Origin: Lutibacter sp.
GTDB lineage: Bacteria; Bacteroidota; Bacteroidia; Flavobacteriales; Flavobacteriaceae
Length of the DNA: 37,460 nucleotides
Reading direction: 5' to 3'
Assembly (NCBI GenBank): GCA_030694935.1
Contig: JAUYUA010000082.1
Location: 1-37,460 of the forward strand
In this document: positions 1-9,100 of the stretch, one piece after another
Numbering within the stretch: the stretch's first letter is position 1
Layout: every line of letters begins with the position of its first letter
Notes under the pieces: model-generated
The model's input: only the letters and a program-made list of their open reading frames with translations
What the model was told of the DNA's origin: nothing
Databases searched by the model: none
Made by a program: the position numbers and the translations under genes

Positions 1-1
1 C

Positions 2-1423
2 GTTGTTTCCGTTCCTACTTGGTTCAGAAGAGTGGCCACAAGCACACTTAATGATGTGCCTTGTGCCGACAACAGCAATGTATTGATGGTTACTCCAAAC
101 GCAATTGTTCCTGGTGTGATTGCCGGAAGTCAAACTCTTTGCGAAGGAGATGATGCAGCTGCATTTACAAATACTACTCCTGGTTCTGGAAGCGGAACAA
201 TCGCTTACCAATGGCAAAGTTCAACTGACGGCGTTACTTTCAACAATATCGTTGGCGCCACAAACGCAACCTATGATGAAGGTATTTTGAATGCTTCAAT
301 GTGGTATAAACGATTGGCTACATCTACCCTTAATGATGTCATTTGCGAAGCAACTAGCAATATCATTAAAGTAACCACCGAGCCTTGTGGCGGTCCATTA
401 TGTACCTACACTCAAGGTTACTATGGAAACTCTGGTGGTATGGCTTGTACTCCAGATGGTACTTTTGGAACACTTGCTTTAATCCAAAGAAGTATCATTA
501 ATATGGGTGGAACATTGTATATAGGTCGAGGAAGTAATGCCGGTGCAGATGGTGGTTCATTTACGATTCCTTATGCTTTTGCTCAAAAAATTATTGACAT
601 TATGCCAGGTGGTGGTGCAGCTTTTGTTCTTGCAGGTGATTACAACGCAAGTACATTACCTCCATTGAAAAATGGTAAAATCAGCAATGGTTTATTGTCA
701 CAAACTATAGCATTGGCACTGAATCTGTATATGCCTCCTAATGATCTTTCCAAATCTGTTGGTGATTTTGTACTTGAAGGCGGAAAATACTTAGTTACCG
801 TTAAAAAATCAAAAACATCAATGTGTAGCGATCCTGTAGCAGCTGATTGCTATGATGAGCCTGATGCAATTAAGAGCTGGTGGATACCTGCCAATGTGGT
901 TAATGCTTTACCTGCCCCTAAAAATGTTTGGTCATTATTCCAATTGGCTAAAGATGCATTGGGTGGCGCAACATTACCTGTTGGTGTTAAATTATCTGAT
1001 ATCAACAGTGCTGTAGATGCCATTAACAATGCTTTTGACGGCTGCAGATTCTTCTTAAGATATTCTGATGTTAAGGAAACTTGTCCAATTATGGAACCAA
1101 CAATTGCAGCAAAAATTACGGTTGTTCAAGAACCTGTAGTAATTGACAGTTCCGTAGACTTTAAAGTTTATCCTGTACCATTCGAAGATGTAATTAATGT
1201 ATCATACAGATTTGAATATGGCACCGATGTGACCATCCAAGTATTTAACTTACAAGGAGGCTTAATGTATGGTGTTGTAGACAATAGGTATAACAATGGC
1301 GAAGTGGCTGTTAAACAAATTAGCTTGCCAAGAACTTTTGACCAAGCATTGATTGTTAGATTGACAACAAATAAAGAAAAATTAAGTAAAACAATTGTTG
1401 CCAAATCAAGTACTCAAAGATAA
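2..1423 (+). CDS. C-terminal part of a large secreted T9SS cargo protein
   Basis: The reading frame is open from the first base of the window, so the N-terminus lies outside it. The visible part starts inside one Ig/PKD-like module and contains a second one (about 90 residues, with the recurring phrases ATSTLND and a CEGDD-type start). A Cys-bearing central region of unknown function follows (about residues 120-370). The last ~85 residues look like a Bacteroidota type IX secretion type A sorting domain: FKVYPVPFEDVINVSYRF, then IQVFNLQGG and a Lys-rich end. Such proteins cross the outer membrane through the T9SS and are usually anchored or released after removal of this domain. A strong terminator follows the stop, so this is the last gene of its transcript. 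The repeats suggest a long adhesin or structural surface protein, but no enzyme domain is recognised and the real function is unknown. Confidence 0.8.
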   Translation, partial: VVSVPTWFRRVATSTLNDVPCADNSNVLMVTPNAIVPGVIAGSQTLCEGDDAAAFTNTTPGSGSGTIAYQWQSSTDGVTFNNIVGATNATYDEGILNASMWYKRLATSTLNDVICEATSNIIKVTTEPCGGPLCTYTQGYYGNSGGMACTPDGTFGTLALIQRSIINMGGTLYIGRGSNAGADGGSFTIPYAFAQKIIDIMPGGGAAFVLAGDYNASTLPPLKNGKISNGLLSQTIALALNLYMPPNDLSKSVGDFVLEGGKYLVTVKKSKTSMCSDPVAADCYDEPDAIKSWWIPANVVNALPAPKNVWSLFQLAKDALGGATLPVGVKLSDINSAVDAINNAFDGCRFFLRYSDVKETCPIMEPTIAAKITVVQEPVVIDSSVDFKVYPVPFEDVINVSYRFEYGTDVTIQVFNLQGGLMYGVVDNRYNNGEVAVKQISLPRTFDQALIVRLTTNKEKLSKTIVAKSSTQR

Positions 1424-1446
1424 TTTTTAATTAACCTAAAAGAAAA

Positions 1447-1477
1447 GGCGGCAGATTGATGATCTGCTGCCTTTTTT
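1447..1477 (+). terminator. Rho-independent terminator of the T9SS protein gene
   Basis: Ten-base-pair stem GGCGGCAGAT / ATCTGCTGCC (one G-T wobble) with a five-base loop, followed by six T. It begins 23 bases after the stop codon at 1423. Confidence 0.9.
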
Positions 1478-1851
1478 GTTGAAATTATACTTTCTAAAAT
1501 AGCTTTTTTACAATTTTATCTGCCATTTTCTTCATTTTTCGCCAAAAAATACGTTAAAAAAACTTAAATCGTTGATTGATTGCAATATAAAACAATCCGT
1601 TTAACGCATTTTATTTTAAAGATTAAACCATTTACATAAAATATTTAGCAGTTTGTTAGATTGTTTTGTGACTTGTTTTTTATATTGGTTTATATTATAA
1701 ATTTACTTTATTGATAAAAACGATTTGGGTTTATCAATTTAAGTTCCCACAAATCAAAAAAATTATTTCGAATTAACCGGCTGACACTAATCATATTAGG
1801 TCGCTCAATCGTTTGTATATTTAATTTAACAAAAACTAAAAACTAAAAATT
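1478..1851 (+). promoter_or_regulatory. AT-rich 5' region of the lipoprotein gene with inverted repeats
   Basis: These 374 bases hold no convincing gene. They are very AT-rich and must contain the promoter of the lipoprotein gene at 1852, but no exact TAnnTTTG box is seen. Two inverted repeats stand out: a nine-base-pair one, ATTGATAAA / TTTATCAAT, at 1710-1738, and GAC-A-CTAAT-cat-ATTAG-GTC at 1783-1802, about 50 bases before the start codon. Either could be an operator or an RNA hairpin; no binding protein can be named. Confidence 0.35.
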
Positions 1852-2805
1852 ATGAAAAATCAATTTACCTCACGAATTGTAAAATTAACATTCGCGTTCA
1901 TGTTTGTTTTAATCGCTTCTTCTTGCAGTCAAGATGATGAAGCAATGGATGCCGCCGTTTTGGCAAATGAAATTAACAGTGAATTATCGGCTAAAGGTGC
2001 TAAAGTTAGTACAGCTGTTGTTGCCCAAGGTTCTTTTTCTTATTCAGAAACAGAAGTTTGTTTAGGAGATGATTTAACTGTAACTTTTGATAATCTTTAT
2101 GGTACTGGCAGTGACTGTGGAGAAGTACAAATTCAGTATTCTTTAGATGGTGTAGTTTGGTTGCAGCTTGACAAAGGTACTGTTACTGATGGAGTATTTT
2201 CCGGAACATTGGTGGCGCCAGTTTCTGGAACCTATAGCTTCCGTGCAGATTTCGCAGGTAATGCAGGTGGATGTAAAGATGGTTTTGATAATTTGAAATT
2301 TCAAGATAATACAGTTCTTGCAGTAGTTGTAGTCGCTCCTTGTGTTTCTTGCGATATTGCAAATTTTACTTACGAAACTTCAGACAACCAAAATATTGTT
2401 TTTACTTACAACCATGATGAAGAAGTTTCTAATATAACAATTGAATTCACCTTTCCTCAGGTTATGATTTCTGAACTTAATAATGATGGCAAGTACGTTG
2501 CTGCAGACGGCAAGTTATATAGTGTAAACAACCCAACTAACCAAACCGTATTTACTTGGACAGGCGAAGTTAGCTGTAAATCTAGCGAAGCTAAAACCTT
2601 TGAATTTTCATTTGCTCCTGATTGTAATGCAGGAAATGCAAACGACGGACAGGCAAACATTTGGACTGATGCTAAAATTGTGGCTATTAATGGTGTTGCT
2701 TTAGTTGATGTTTTATTAACGATTGAGGATGAATCAGAAATTAATTTGAAAGAAATAAACAATCTCTCAAACATCGTTTACACTGGCTGCCCAAAGAAAA
2801 AATAA
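1852..2805 (+). CDS. Probable surface-exposed lipoprotein of unknown function
   Basis: The 317-residue product starts with a basic N-region, a hydrophobic stretch and a lipobox ending IASSC, so Cys25 should be lipidated by signal peptidase II processing. The residues after the cysteine (SQDDE) are acidic, like the lipoprotein export signals of Bacteroidota that send lipoproteins to the cell surface; surface display is inferred from this. The mature part contains two Ig-like stretches: residues ~60-150 with CLGDD and YSLDGVVWLQL, and ~165-315 beginning PCVSCDIANF. Eight or more cysteines and the order of strands suggest a beta-sandwich protein stabilised by disulfides. The CxGDD motif recalls the modules of the upstream T9SS protein, but each gene has its own terminator. 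No family is recognised. Confidence 0.75.
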   Translation: MKNQFTSRIVKLTFAFMFVLIASSCSQDDEAMDAAVLANEINSELSAKGAKVSTAVVAQGSFSYSETEVCLGDDLTVTFDNLYGTGSDCGEVQIQYSLDGVVWLQLDKGTVTDGVFSGTLVAPVSGTYSFRADFAGNAGGCKDGFDNLKFQDNTVLAVVVVAPCVSCDIANFTYETSDNQNIVFTYNHDEEVSNITIEFTFPQVMISELNNDGKYVAADGKLYSVNNPTNQTVFTWTGEVSCKSSEAKTFEFSFAPDCNAGNANDGQANIWTDAKIVAINGVALVDVLLTIEDESEINLKEINNLSNIVYTGCPKKK

Positions 2806-2841
2806 ATTTACGCTACGACTGAGTCGTTAAATCCTAAAAAA

Positions 2842-2874
2842 GGGCGAAAGAATTAAATCTTTCGCCCTTTTTTT
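2842..2874. terminator. Strong, apparently bidirectional terminator
   Basis: A perfect ten-base-pair stem GGGCGAAAGA / TCTTTCGCCC with a six-base loop has A-rich sequence on its left and seven T on its right, so it can terminate from both sides. It ends the lipoprotein gene on the plus strand and would also end the possible small minus-strand unit at 2905-3056. Confidence 0.9.
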
Positions 2875-2904
2875 ATCAAATAATCAAACAATGGTTTTTA
2901 TCAT

Positions 2905-3018
2905 TTAAATGCCAAACCTTCTTTTACTATTCCAGGCATTGCTTTTAGAATTTCTGAAATCGATGGTGTTTGGTCTTGTTTTGCGGTCCTGATTTATACT
3001 GTTTTTAGTGCTTTCCAT
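2905..3018 (-). CDS. Possible 37-residue small protein, perhaps frameshifted
   Basis: A short ATG frame (MESTKNSINQDRKT..., Arg/Lys-rich, ending RRFGI) lies between a TAnnTTTG promoter box at 3049-3056 and the bidirectional terminator at 2842. It therefore has all parts of a tiny gene. The neighbouring frame over the same bases reads more like a natural protein (PSISEILKAMPGIVKEGLAF, ending at a TGA at 2901-2903) but has no start codon at the right place. This suggests a frameshift in a decayed or misread ~40-residue gene, or a non-coding RNA. No homologue is known to me, and nothing about function can be said. Confidence 0.25.
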   Translation of the reverse strand: MESTKNSINQDRKTRPNTIDFRNSKSNAWNSKRRFGI

Positions 3019-3048
3019 AACGGTTGGTTTTAGTAATTAATACTGGTG

Positions 3049-3056
3049 CAAATATA
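3049..3056 (-). promoter_or_regulatory. Promoter -7 box TATATTTG before the small unit
   Basis: Minus-strand TATATTTG matches the Bacteroidota housekeeping -7 consensus TAnnTTTG. The base run at the -33 position (20 bases further upstream) is TTTT instead of TTTG. It lies about 30 bases before the ATG at 3018. Confidence 0.45.
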
Positions 3057-3314
3057 CAATATCTTTTAGATTTAAAAAAATAATTTATTGTATATTTCAT
3101 ATTATTTTAACGTTTATTTTTACATATATTAATTATTGAGTGTTTACAGATGTGTATATTTACATTATTCGCAATAAATACATAAATTGTATAAGTCCTA
3201 TATAAGGCTTTTCAATTAAAACTAAAGAAAACTCAAATAATTGGGCAATTAGCCAAGATGCCAATTGCAGAAAGAATAATTAAACAATTAACAGTTACAC
3301 GATTCAACATTTTT

Positions 3315-3410
3315 TCTTTTCCCCGCCCTAAAGGTGAGAAAAAACTATGAATAAGATACTTTATTATAATCTTGTGAAAATAGTTCTCCCTTTAGGGTTG
3401 GGGAAAAACT
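3315..3410. repeat. MITE-like imperfect inverted repeat
   Basis: The left arm (3316-3346) reads TTTTCCCC-G-CCCTAAAGG then GAGAA and ACTAT. The right arm (3380-3406) is its imperfect reverse complement, ATAGTTCTCCCTTTAGGG then GGGGAAAA. About 33 AT-rich bases separate the arms. The unit has no coding capacity and is much more GC-rich at its tips than its surroundings. It resembles dispersed intergenic palindromic elements of flavobacterial genomes. That it is a mobile or multicopy element is inferred, because only one copy is in the window. Confidence 0.5.
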
Positions 3411-3488
3411 ATTTTTAGCTGATAAGTTGAAAGTTTAGTCATTAACAACAACACAATTCAACGATTAAACGATTAAACAGTAAAAAAA

Positions 3489-3806
3489 CTATTTAGAAGG
3501 ATTCAACGGAATTTTCCCGGAAAGTATGTCGAAATACATTTTAAAGTCGGATCGCAAACTCCATAAAGGATATTGAAAAGTAGCCGGTTTGTTTTTTTCA
3601 AAAAAGAAATGGCCAACCCAGGCAAAACCATAACCCGCAATAGGAACTGCAATCCATAATTTAGGCATATTGTGGTATAGCGCAGTAAATGCCAGAGCCA
3701 AAACAGTGGTGGTTCCAATCACATGCAACAAACGGCAAGTTTTATTGCTGTGCTGTTTCAAATAAAAGGGATAAAACTCCTCAAATGATTTTATGCGGTT
3801 TTCCAT
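3489..3806 (-). CDS. Mpo1-like / DUF962 membrane protein
   Basis: The 105-residue product matches the DUF962 (Mpo1-like) family. It shows an N-terminal FEEFYPFYLKQH segment, CRLLHVIGT with His28, two hydrophobic segments (about 29-46 and 49-68), GHFFFEKNKPATFQYP (His66), and the typical LWSLRSDFKMY. The yeast relative Mpo1 is an iron-dependent dioxygenase in alpha-oxidation of 2-hydroxy fatty acids, relying on conserved histidines; His19, His28 and His66 here would fit that role. In bacteria the substrate is not established. It appears to be a single-gene unit. The promoter box ends only four bases before the ATG, so its mRNA may have almost no leader. Confidence 0.8.
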   Translation of the reverse strand: MENRIKSFEEFYPFYLKQHSNKTCRLLHVIGTTTVLALAFTALYHNMPKLWIAVPIAGYGFAWVGHFFFEKNKPATFQYPLWSLRSDFKMYFDILSGKIPLNPSK

Positions 3807-3810
3807 AAAA

Positions 3811-3818
3811 CAAATGTA
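3811..3818 (-). promoter_or_regulatory. Promoter -7 box TACATTTG abutting the Mpo1-like start
   Basis: Minus-strand TACATTTG is an exact TAnnTTTG match. Four T separate it from the ATG at 3806, so the transcription start would fall at or next to the start codon. No good -33 TTTG is visible. Confidence 0.5.
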
Positions 3819-3907
3819 TTCAAATAATTTTAAATGGTGAATTTTGAATTTTGGATTGTGAAATATTCTTTTATTCGCTAATCTCTCTGTGTTATTTTCT
3901 TATCAAC

Positions 3908-3942
3908 CTTTCAACTTTTAACTTTTAACTTTTAACTTTCAA
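3908..3942. repeat. Heptamer tandem repeat (CTTTYAA x5)
   Basis: Five consecutive seven-base units: CTTTCAA, three CTTTTAA, CTTTCAA. The repeat is followed at 3941-3958 by the perfect 18-base palindrome AAACTTTAATTAAAGTTT, which contains the stop codon of the receptor gene. Confidence 0.8.
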
Positions 3943-3949
3943 ACTTTAA

Positions 3950-5752
3950 TTAAAGTTTGAAAATAAACCCCGCCATCACATTTCCTTTTGGCATAGGCAC
4001 CAAATTGGTTTCGGTATATTCCGCATTAAAAATGTTATTTGCCGCCAATGAAAACTCAATATGAGTTTTAAGCGCGGCCACTATTTTGGCATCAACCACA
4101 TTGTAATTTTGTCCGTTTGTTCTTTCCACATATCTGTAGGAAAGATGCTGGCTAAAAATTGGACAAAATTTGGTTGAAATACCTGAAGTTAATTGATGTT
4201 TGATGCTATTGATGGAATATTGCGTAAATTGAACGTTGTTGTCTTTAATCACATCCTCAATAAAACTGTAACCCAAATTTATTTTTTGTGGATAATTTCC
4301 TATTTTAAATTGGTAATTGATATTGGTTTCCAAGCCTTGCGCAACCACTTCGCTAAAGTTTCTGGCTTCCCATTTATCGGTTTCATTGTCTTTGGTCCAG
4401 TCAATTAAATTATCCGATTTTCTGTTGAAAAAAGCCACATCCATCTGAAAATTGGCAGTTGTAAATTTTATGCCCAACTCTTCGGCCAAGGCCGATTCTG
4501 CCTGTAAATCGGCATTTCCTAGAGTGGTTGGCCCCACATAATACAAATCGGTAAAAGTAGGTACGCGATAGGTATAACCAATATTTCCGTACAATTTCAC
4601 CTTTTCTGAAATGCGGTAACCCATATCCAATCCGGGAAAAGCTTTGGTGTCAAAATCCGAATAAGAACTTATGGCAACGCCCGGCGTAATATCCAGCTTC
4701 TCATTCAACAATTCAAATCGGTGCTCTATAAAACCCGTAATGGAAGTTCTATGGTGATTTCCTAAATTGTTGCTCACAAAAAACAATCTTGAAATATCCA
4801 ATCCAACACCTGTTTTTCCCAGGCTTGAATTGAAAACAACATTTGTTTCACCGCCAACTTTATTTGAAATATGCAGATTTCTGTAATAAGAAGGGTTTTC
4901 TCTGATAAACAAATATAAATCCTGATTTCTTCTCCAATAAATTCTTCTTTTGATGATCACATTTCCAATCAAATAATCCGAAGAAAGCGCCACCAAGCTT
5001 GTTTGGGTTTCTTCATATTGGTCTTTAAAGGCCGGACTTGCATAAAATCCGTTGGCGCCAAACTTGCGTTCTGCAAAAGAAGTGATTAAACTATAATTTT
5101 TAAAATTCGATTTTAGAAAAATATTGCCGTTTTTAAAGTCGGTATTAAACCTGTAACCATCAGATTCCTGATAACTTGCCGTCGCCAAAATATCACCTCC
5201 GTTAAATTTTTGGCCCAAAGTGGCTTCTCCTTTTTTATTGTTATAAGATCCGTAATTTAAATTGATGGCGGCAGTATTTTCCTTTACCGATTTTGTAACA
5301 ATGTTGATGGCGCCGGTAAAGGCATTTTGTCCGTAAATACGGGCGGCCGGTCCTTTAATGATTTCAATTCTTTCTATATTTTCCAAAGATAAAATACCAT
5401 TCATCGTGTGATGTCCCGTTTGTGCATCATCCATTTTCACACCGTCAATCAACAATAAAGTCTGGTCAAAATTTCCGCCGCGGATGTATAAATCCGATTG
5501 CATGCCGTCAATTCCCCTTCTTCTGATATCAACGCCCGCAACATTTTGCAGCACATCGGCCAAGTTGGTTGCGGAGGATTTTGTGATATCCTCCTGAGTT
5601 AAAATGGTGATGGTACGGGAGGTTTTTGAAAAAGGCAGGGATATTCTGTTTGAAGTCACTTCAACTTCCTTTAATTTAACGGTGTCTTTTTGCGCGGTTG
5701 CCGAATTGCTTAAAATTGAAAGAAGTAATAGTAAGATAATGTGTATTCTCAT
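3950..5752 (-). CDS. TonB-dependent outer-membrane receptor (BtuB/vitamin-metal type)
   Basis: The 600-residue product has a signal peptide (about residues 1-20, ending SATAQ) and a TonB-box-like segment (KLKEVEVTSNR). A complete plug domain follows (about 45-155), with DVLQNVAGVDIRRRG, LYIRGGNFDQTLLLIDG, IERIEIIKGPAARIYGQNAF and GAINIVTKS. A beta-barrel ends in NNIFNAEY and a terminal FIFKL. At 600 residues it is the size of BtuB-like or small siderophore receptors and lacks the carboxypeptidase-like N-terminal extension of SusC proteins. It would import cobalamin, a metal complex or a similar ligand using TonB energy; neighbours give no hint of the substrate. It has its own TAnnTTTG box and no partner lipoprotein gene. 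Confidence 0.9.
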   Translation of the reverse strand: MRIHIILLLLLSILSNSATAQKDTVKLKEVEVTSNRISLPFSKTSRTITILTQEDITKSSATNLADVLQNVAGVDIRRRGIDGMQSDLYIRGGNFDQTLLLIDGVKMDDAQTGHHTMNGILSLENIERIEIIKGPAARIYGQNAFTGAINIVTKSVKENTAAINLNYGSYNNKKGEATLGQKFNGGDILATASYQESDGYRFNTDFKNGNIFLKSNFKNYSLITSFAERKFGANGFYASPAFKDQYEETQTSLVALSSDYLIGNVIIKRRIYWRRNQDLYLFIRENPSYYRNLHISNKVGGETNVVFNSSLGKTGVGLDISRLFFVSNNLGNHHRTSITGFIEHRFELLNEKLDITPGVAISSYSDFDTKAFPGLDMGYRISEKVKLYGNIGYTYRVPTFTDLYYVGPTTLGNADLQAESALAEELGIKFTTANFQMDVAFFNRKSDNLIDWTKDNETDKWEARNFSEVVAQGLETNINYQFKIGNYPQKINLGYSFIEDVIKDNNVQFTQYSINSIKHQLTSGISTKFCPIFSQHLSYRYVERTNGQNYNVVDAKIVAALKTHIEFSLAANNIFNAEYTETNLVPMPKGNVMAGFIFKL

Positions 5753-5779
5753 TTAAATAATTTCATTGTTAGTAGTGGG

Positions 5780-5787
5780 CAAAGCTA
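5780..5787 (-). promoter_or_regulatory. Promoter -7 box TAGCTTTG of the receptor gene
   Basis: An exact TAnnTTTG match on the minus strand, 27 bases before the receptor start codon. It lies just after the terminator of the rpoBC operon, as expected for an independent transcription unit. The -33 box is weak. Confidence 0.5.
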
Positions 5788-5810
5788 TTAAAATGAAGTT
5801 ACATAAAATA

Positions 5811-5841
5811 AAAAAAGCCAAACTTTCGTTTGGCTTTTTTT
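5811..5841 (-). terminator. Terminator of the rpoB-rpoC-DUF3467 operon
   Basis: Stem AGCCAAAC / GTTTGGCT with a four-base loop, flanked by A on one side and T on the other. On the minus strand it follows the DUF3467 stop (5847) by a few bases and ends in seven T. The A/T flanks extend the stem. Confidence 0.9.
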
Positions 5842-5846
5842 GCTCT

Positions 5847-6161
5847 TTATGCTTCGCCCGTAGGCCCAAAATTTAATGGGATTCCAGGTTGGTCAAAATC
5901 CTTTATTTCACCATGAGATTTTTCAAACCTATGCACATTGTCTGCAAGCGCTTTAACCAAGCGTTTTGCATGTTGGGGCGTTAAGATAATTCTTGATTTT
6001 ACCTTAGCCTTAGGTTGCCCTGGCATCACACTTATAAAATCAACAACAAATTCAGAAACTGAATGGTTGATAATCGCCAAGTTGGAATAAATTCCTTCAG
6101 CTATTTTGTCATCCAATTCAATATTTATCTGTCCGTCTTCTTTAAGTTCTTTATGGCTCAT
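5847..6161 (-). CDS. DUF3467 protein encoded directly after rpoC
   Basis: A 104-residue acidic cytoplasmic protein of the DUF3467 family, recognisable from the core YSNLAIINHSVSEFVVDFI, from PGQPKAKVKSRIILTPQHAKRL, and from the C-terminal helix ending near VHRFEKSHGEI. Its function is not established. The gene begins two bases after rpoC ends (6164) and is followed by the operon terminator, so it is cotranscribed with the RNA polymerase genes. This placement is characteristic of Bacteroidota, and a link to transcription or translation is inferred from it alone. Confidence 0.85.
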   Translation of the reverse strand: MSHKELKEDGQINIELDDKIAEGIYSNLAIINHSVSEFVVDFISVMPGQPKAKVKSRIILTPQHAKRLVKALADNVHRFEKSHGEIKDFDQPGIPLNFGPTGEA

Positions 6162-6163
6162 AT

Positions 6164-9100
6164 TTACAGTTTTGACATCATTTCTTCTTTAGGGCCAACA
6201 ATCATATTGTCGTAATTTTTCATTCCTGTTCCTGCCGGAATTCGTTTTCCGACAATTACATTTTCTTTCAAACCTTCTAAGTAATCAACTTTACCGCTTA
6301 CCGCAGCTTCATTCAATACTTTTGTGGTTTCTTGGAATGATGCAGCAGAAATAAATGATTTCGTTTGCAATGACGCTCTTGTGATCCCTTGTAAAATTTG
6401 TTCAGCAGTTGCAGGTCTTGAATCTCTTGCTTCCACCAAATTTCTGTCTTCTCTTCTCAATACGGAATTTTCATCACGCAATTGACGAGGTGTAATAATT
6501 TGTCCTTCTTTTAAAACATCAGAATCACCAGCATTTTCAACCACTTTCAATCCGTAAATATCATCATTTACTTCAAAAAAGTCGTTTTTGTGCACCAACT
6601 GATTTTCTAAGAATAAGGTATCTCCAGAATCAATAATTTTAACTTTACGCATCATTTGGCGAACAACCACCTCAAAATGCTTGTCGTTAATTTTCACCCC
6701 TTGCAAACGGTAAACTTCCTGAATTTCATTCACCAAATATTCCTGAACTTTTGCAGGTCCTTGAATATTTAAAATGTCATCAGGTGCTGTTGCGCCTTCT
6801 GAAAGTTGCATTCCCGCTTTGATATAATCGTTTTCCTGAACTAAGATTTGGTTAGAAAGTTTAATTAAATACCTTTTAACATCGCCTAATTTAGATTCAA
6901 CAACAATTTCACGGTTACCTCTTTTAATTTTACCGAAGGAAACCACACCGTCAATTTCCGACACAACTGCTGGATTTGATGGATTACGTGCTTCAAATAA
7001 TTCGGTTACACGTGGTAAACCTCCTGTAATATCACCTGCTTTACCAGATTTACGAGGAATTTTAACAATTATTTTACCTGCAGGTATTTTTTCGCCATCT
7101 TCAACAATTAAATGGGCACCTAAAGGCAAGTTGTACGATCTTAGTACATTGTCTTTTTTATCTTTTAACAATAATGTTGGAATTGTTTTTTTGCTTTTCG
7201 ATTCGATGATCACTTTTTCCTGGAAACCAGTTTGTTCATCAATTTCAACAAGGTAGTTTACGCCTTTCTCAACATTATCAAATTCAATTACACCGGCAAA
7301 TTCTGATACAATAACACCGTTAAATGGATCCCATTTACAAATAACATCACCTCTTTTTAGTTTTTCGCCATCTTTAACATAAATGCTGGAACCATAAGGA
7401 ATGTTGTTTGTGCTAAGCGTTAATCCAGTTTTTTCGTCGACAACTTTTATTTCCGATGTTCTTGAAATTACGATATCAATATCATTTCCGTCATTGTCTT
7501 TACCTGGAACAGTTTTTAAATCATCAATGGAAGCTATTCCCGAAAGTCTGGCATTCAAGCTATTTTCTTCAGAAATATTTCCTGCAACCCCACCAACGTG
7601 GAATGTTCTTAATGTTAACTGTGTACCTGGTTCTCCAATTGACTGTGCCGCAACAACGCCAACTGCTTCTCCAATTTGCACCATTTTTCTGGTTGATAAA
7701 CTATGCCCGTAACATTTTGCGCAAATACCTTTTTTAGATTCACAAGTTAAAGCAGATCGAACTTCAACACCATCAAGTGATGAATTTTCGATGCGTTTTG
7801 CAATTTCAGAAGAAATTTCTTCTCCTGAACGCACAAATAACTCTTCAGTAACCGGATCAACAACATCGTGCAATGAAACGCGGCCATCAAGTCTTTCACT
7901 TAATGATTCAACAATTTCATCATTCTTTTTAAGTGGTTCAACAAATAAGCCTCTTAAAGTGCCACAATCAACTTCATTGATAATCACATCTTGCGAAACA
8001 TCGACCAAACGACGTGTTAAGTAACCGGCATCGGCTGTTTTTAATGCAGTATCCGCCAAACCTTTACGCGCACCGTGGGTAGAAATAAAGTATTCAAGAA
8101 TTGACAAACCTTCTTTAAAGTTCGACAAAATTGGATTTTCAATAATTTCTCCTCCGCCTGTTGATGATTTTTTCGGTTTCGCCATCAATCCACGCATTCC
8201 TGTTAACTGGCGAATTTGTTCTTTAGAACCCCTTGCACCAGAATCAAGCATCATAAACACTGAGTTAAATCCTTGTTGGTCTTCACGCAAACGTTTCATG
8301 GAAAGTTCCGTTAAACGGTTGTTTGTAGATCCCCAAATATCAATTACCTGATTGTAACGCTCTTTATTTGTTAACATACCCATATTATAGTTTGCTATAA
8401 TAATGTCAACCTGTTCATTTGCATCAGCAATCATTTTAACTTTTTCTGGCGGAATGATAATATCTCCCAAACTGAACGACAAGCCTCCACGGAATGCAAA
8501 TTTGTATCCCATATCCTTCATATCATCAAGGAATCTTCCTGTTGTAGGCACATCCGTAACTTTCAGAATTTGTCCGATAATATCTCTTAAAGATTTTTTA
8601 GTCAATACTTCGTTTACATATCCTGCCAATTCAGGAACCACTTCATTAAATAAAACCCTTCCTACTGTTGTTTCAATTATTTGTGAAACCAATACGCCTT
8701 CCGCATTAAAATCTTTCGTTCTAACTTTAATAACCGCATTAAGTTCAACAGCTTTTTCGTTGAATGCAATTGTTACTTCTTCAGGAGAATAAAAAGTCAA
8801 TCCTTCACCTTTTACTTTACGCTCAGGCGTCGATCTTCTTTCTTTGGTCATATAATACAATCCCAAAACCATGTCTTGAGAAGGAACTGTGATTGGTGCT
8901 CCGTTAGCCGGATTTAAAATGTTATGTGATGCTAACATCAACAATTGACATTCTAAAATAGCTTCAGGGCCTAATGGTAAATGAACTGCCATTTGGTCAC
9001 CATCAAAATCGGCATTGAATGCAGTACAAACCAATGGATGTAACTGAATTGCTTTTCCTTCAATTAATTTTGGTTGAAAAGCCTGAATACCCAAACGGTG

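Larger units (their letters stand above)
2875..3488. other. Long AT-rich intergenic region between convergent units
   Basis: Apart from the possible small unit (2905-3056) and the inverted repeat element (3315-3410), this stretch holds only AT-rich sequence. It includes low-complexity runs such as tandem CGATTAAA near 3461-3477. I see no other gene, tRNA or recognisable RNA in it. Confidence 0.5.

Noticed and set aside
3461-3477. Short CGATTAAA repeats taken as a possible CRISPR or iteron array
   Set aside because: Only two adjacent copies exist, with no spacers and no cas or replication gene nearby.
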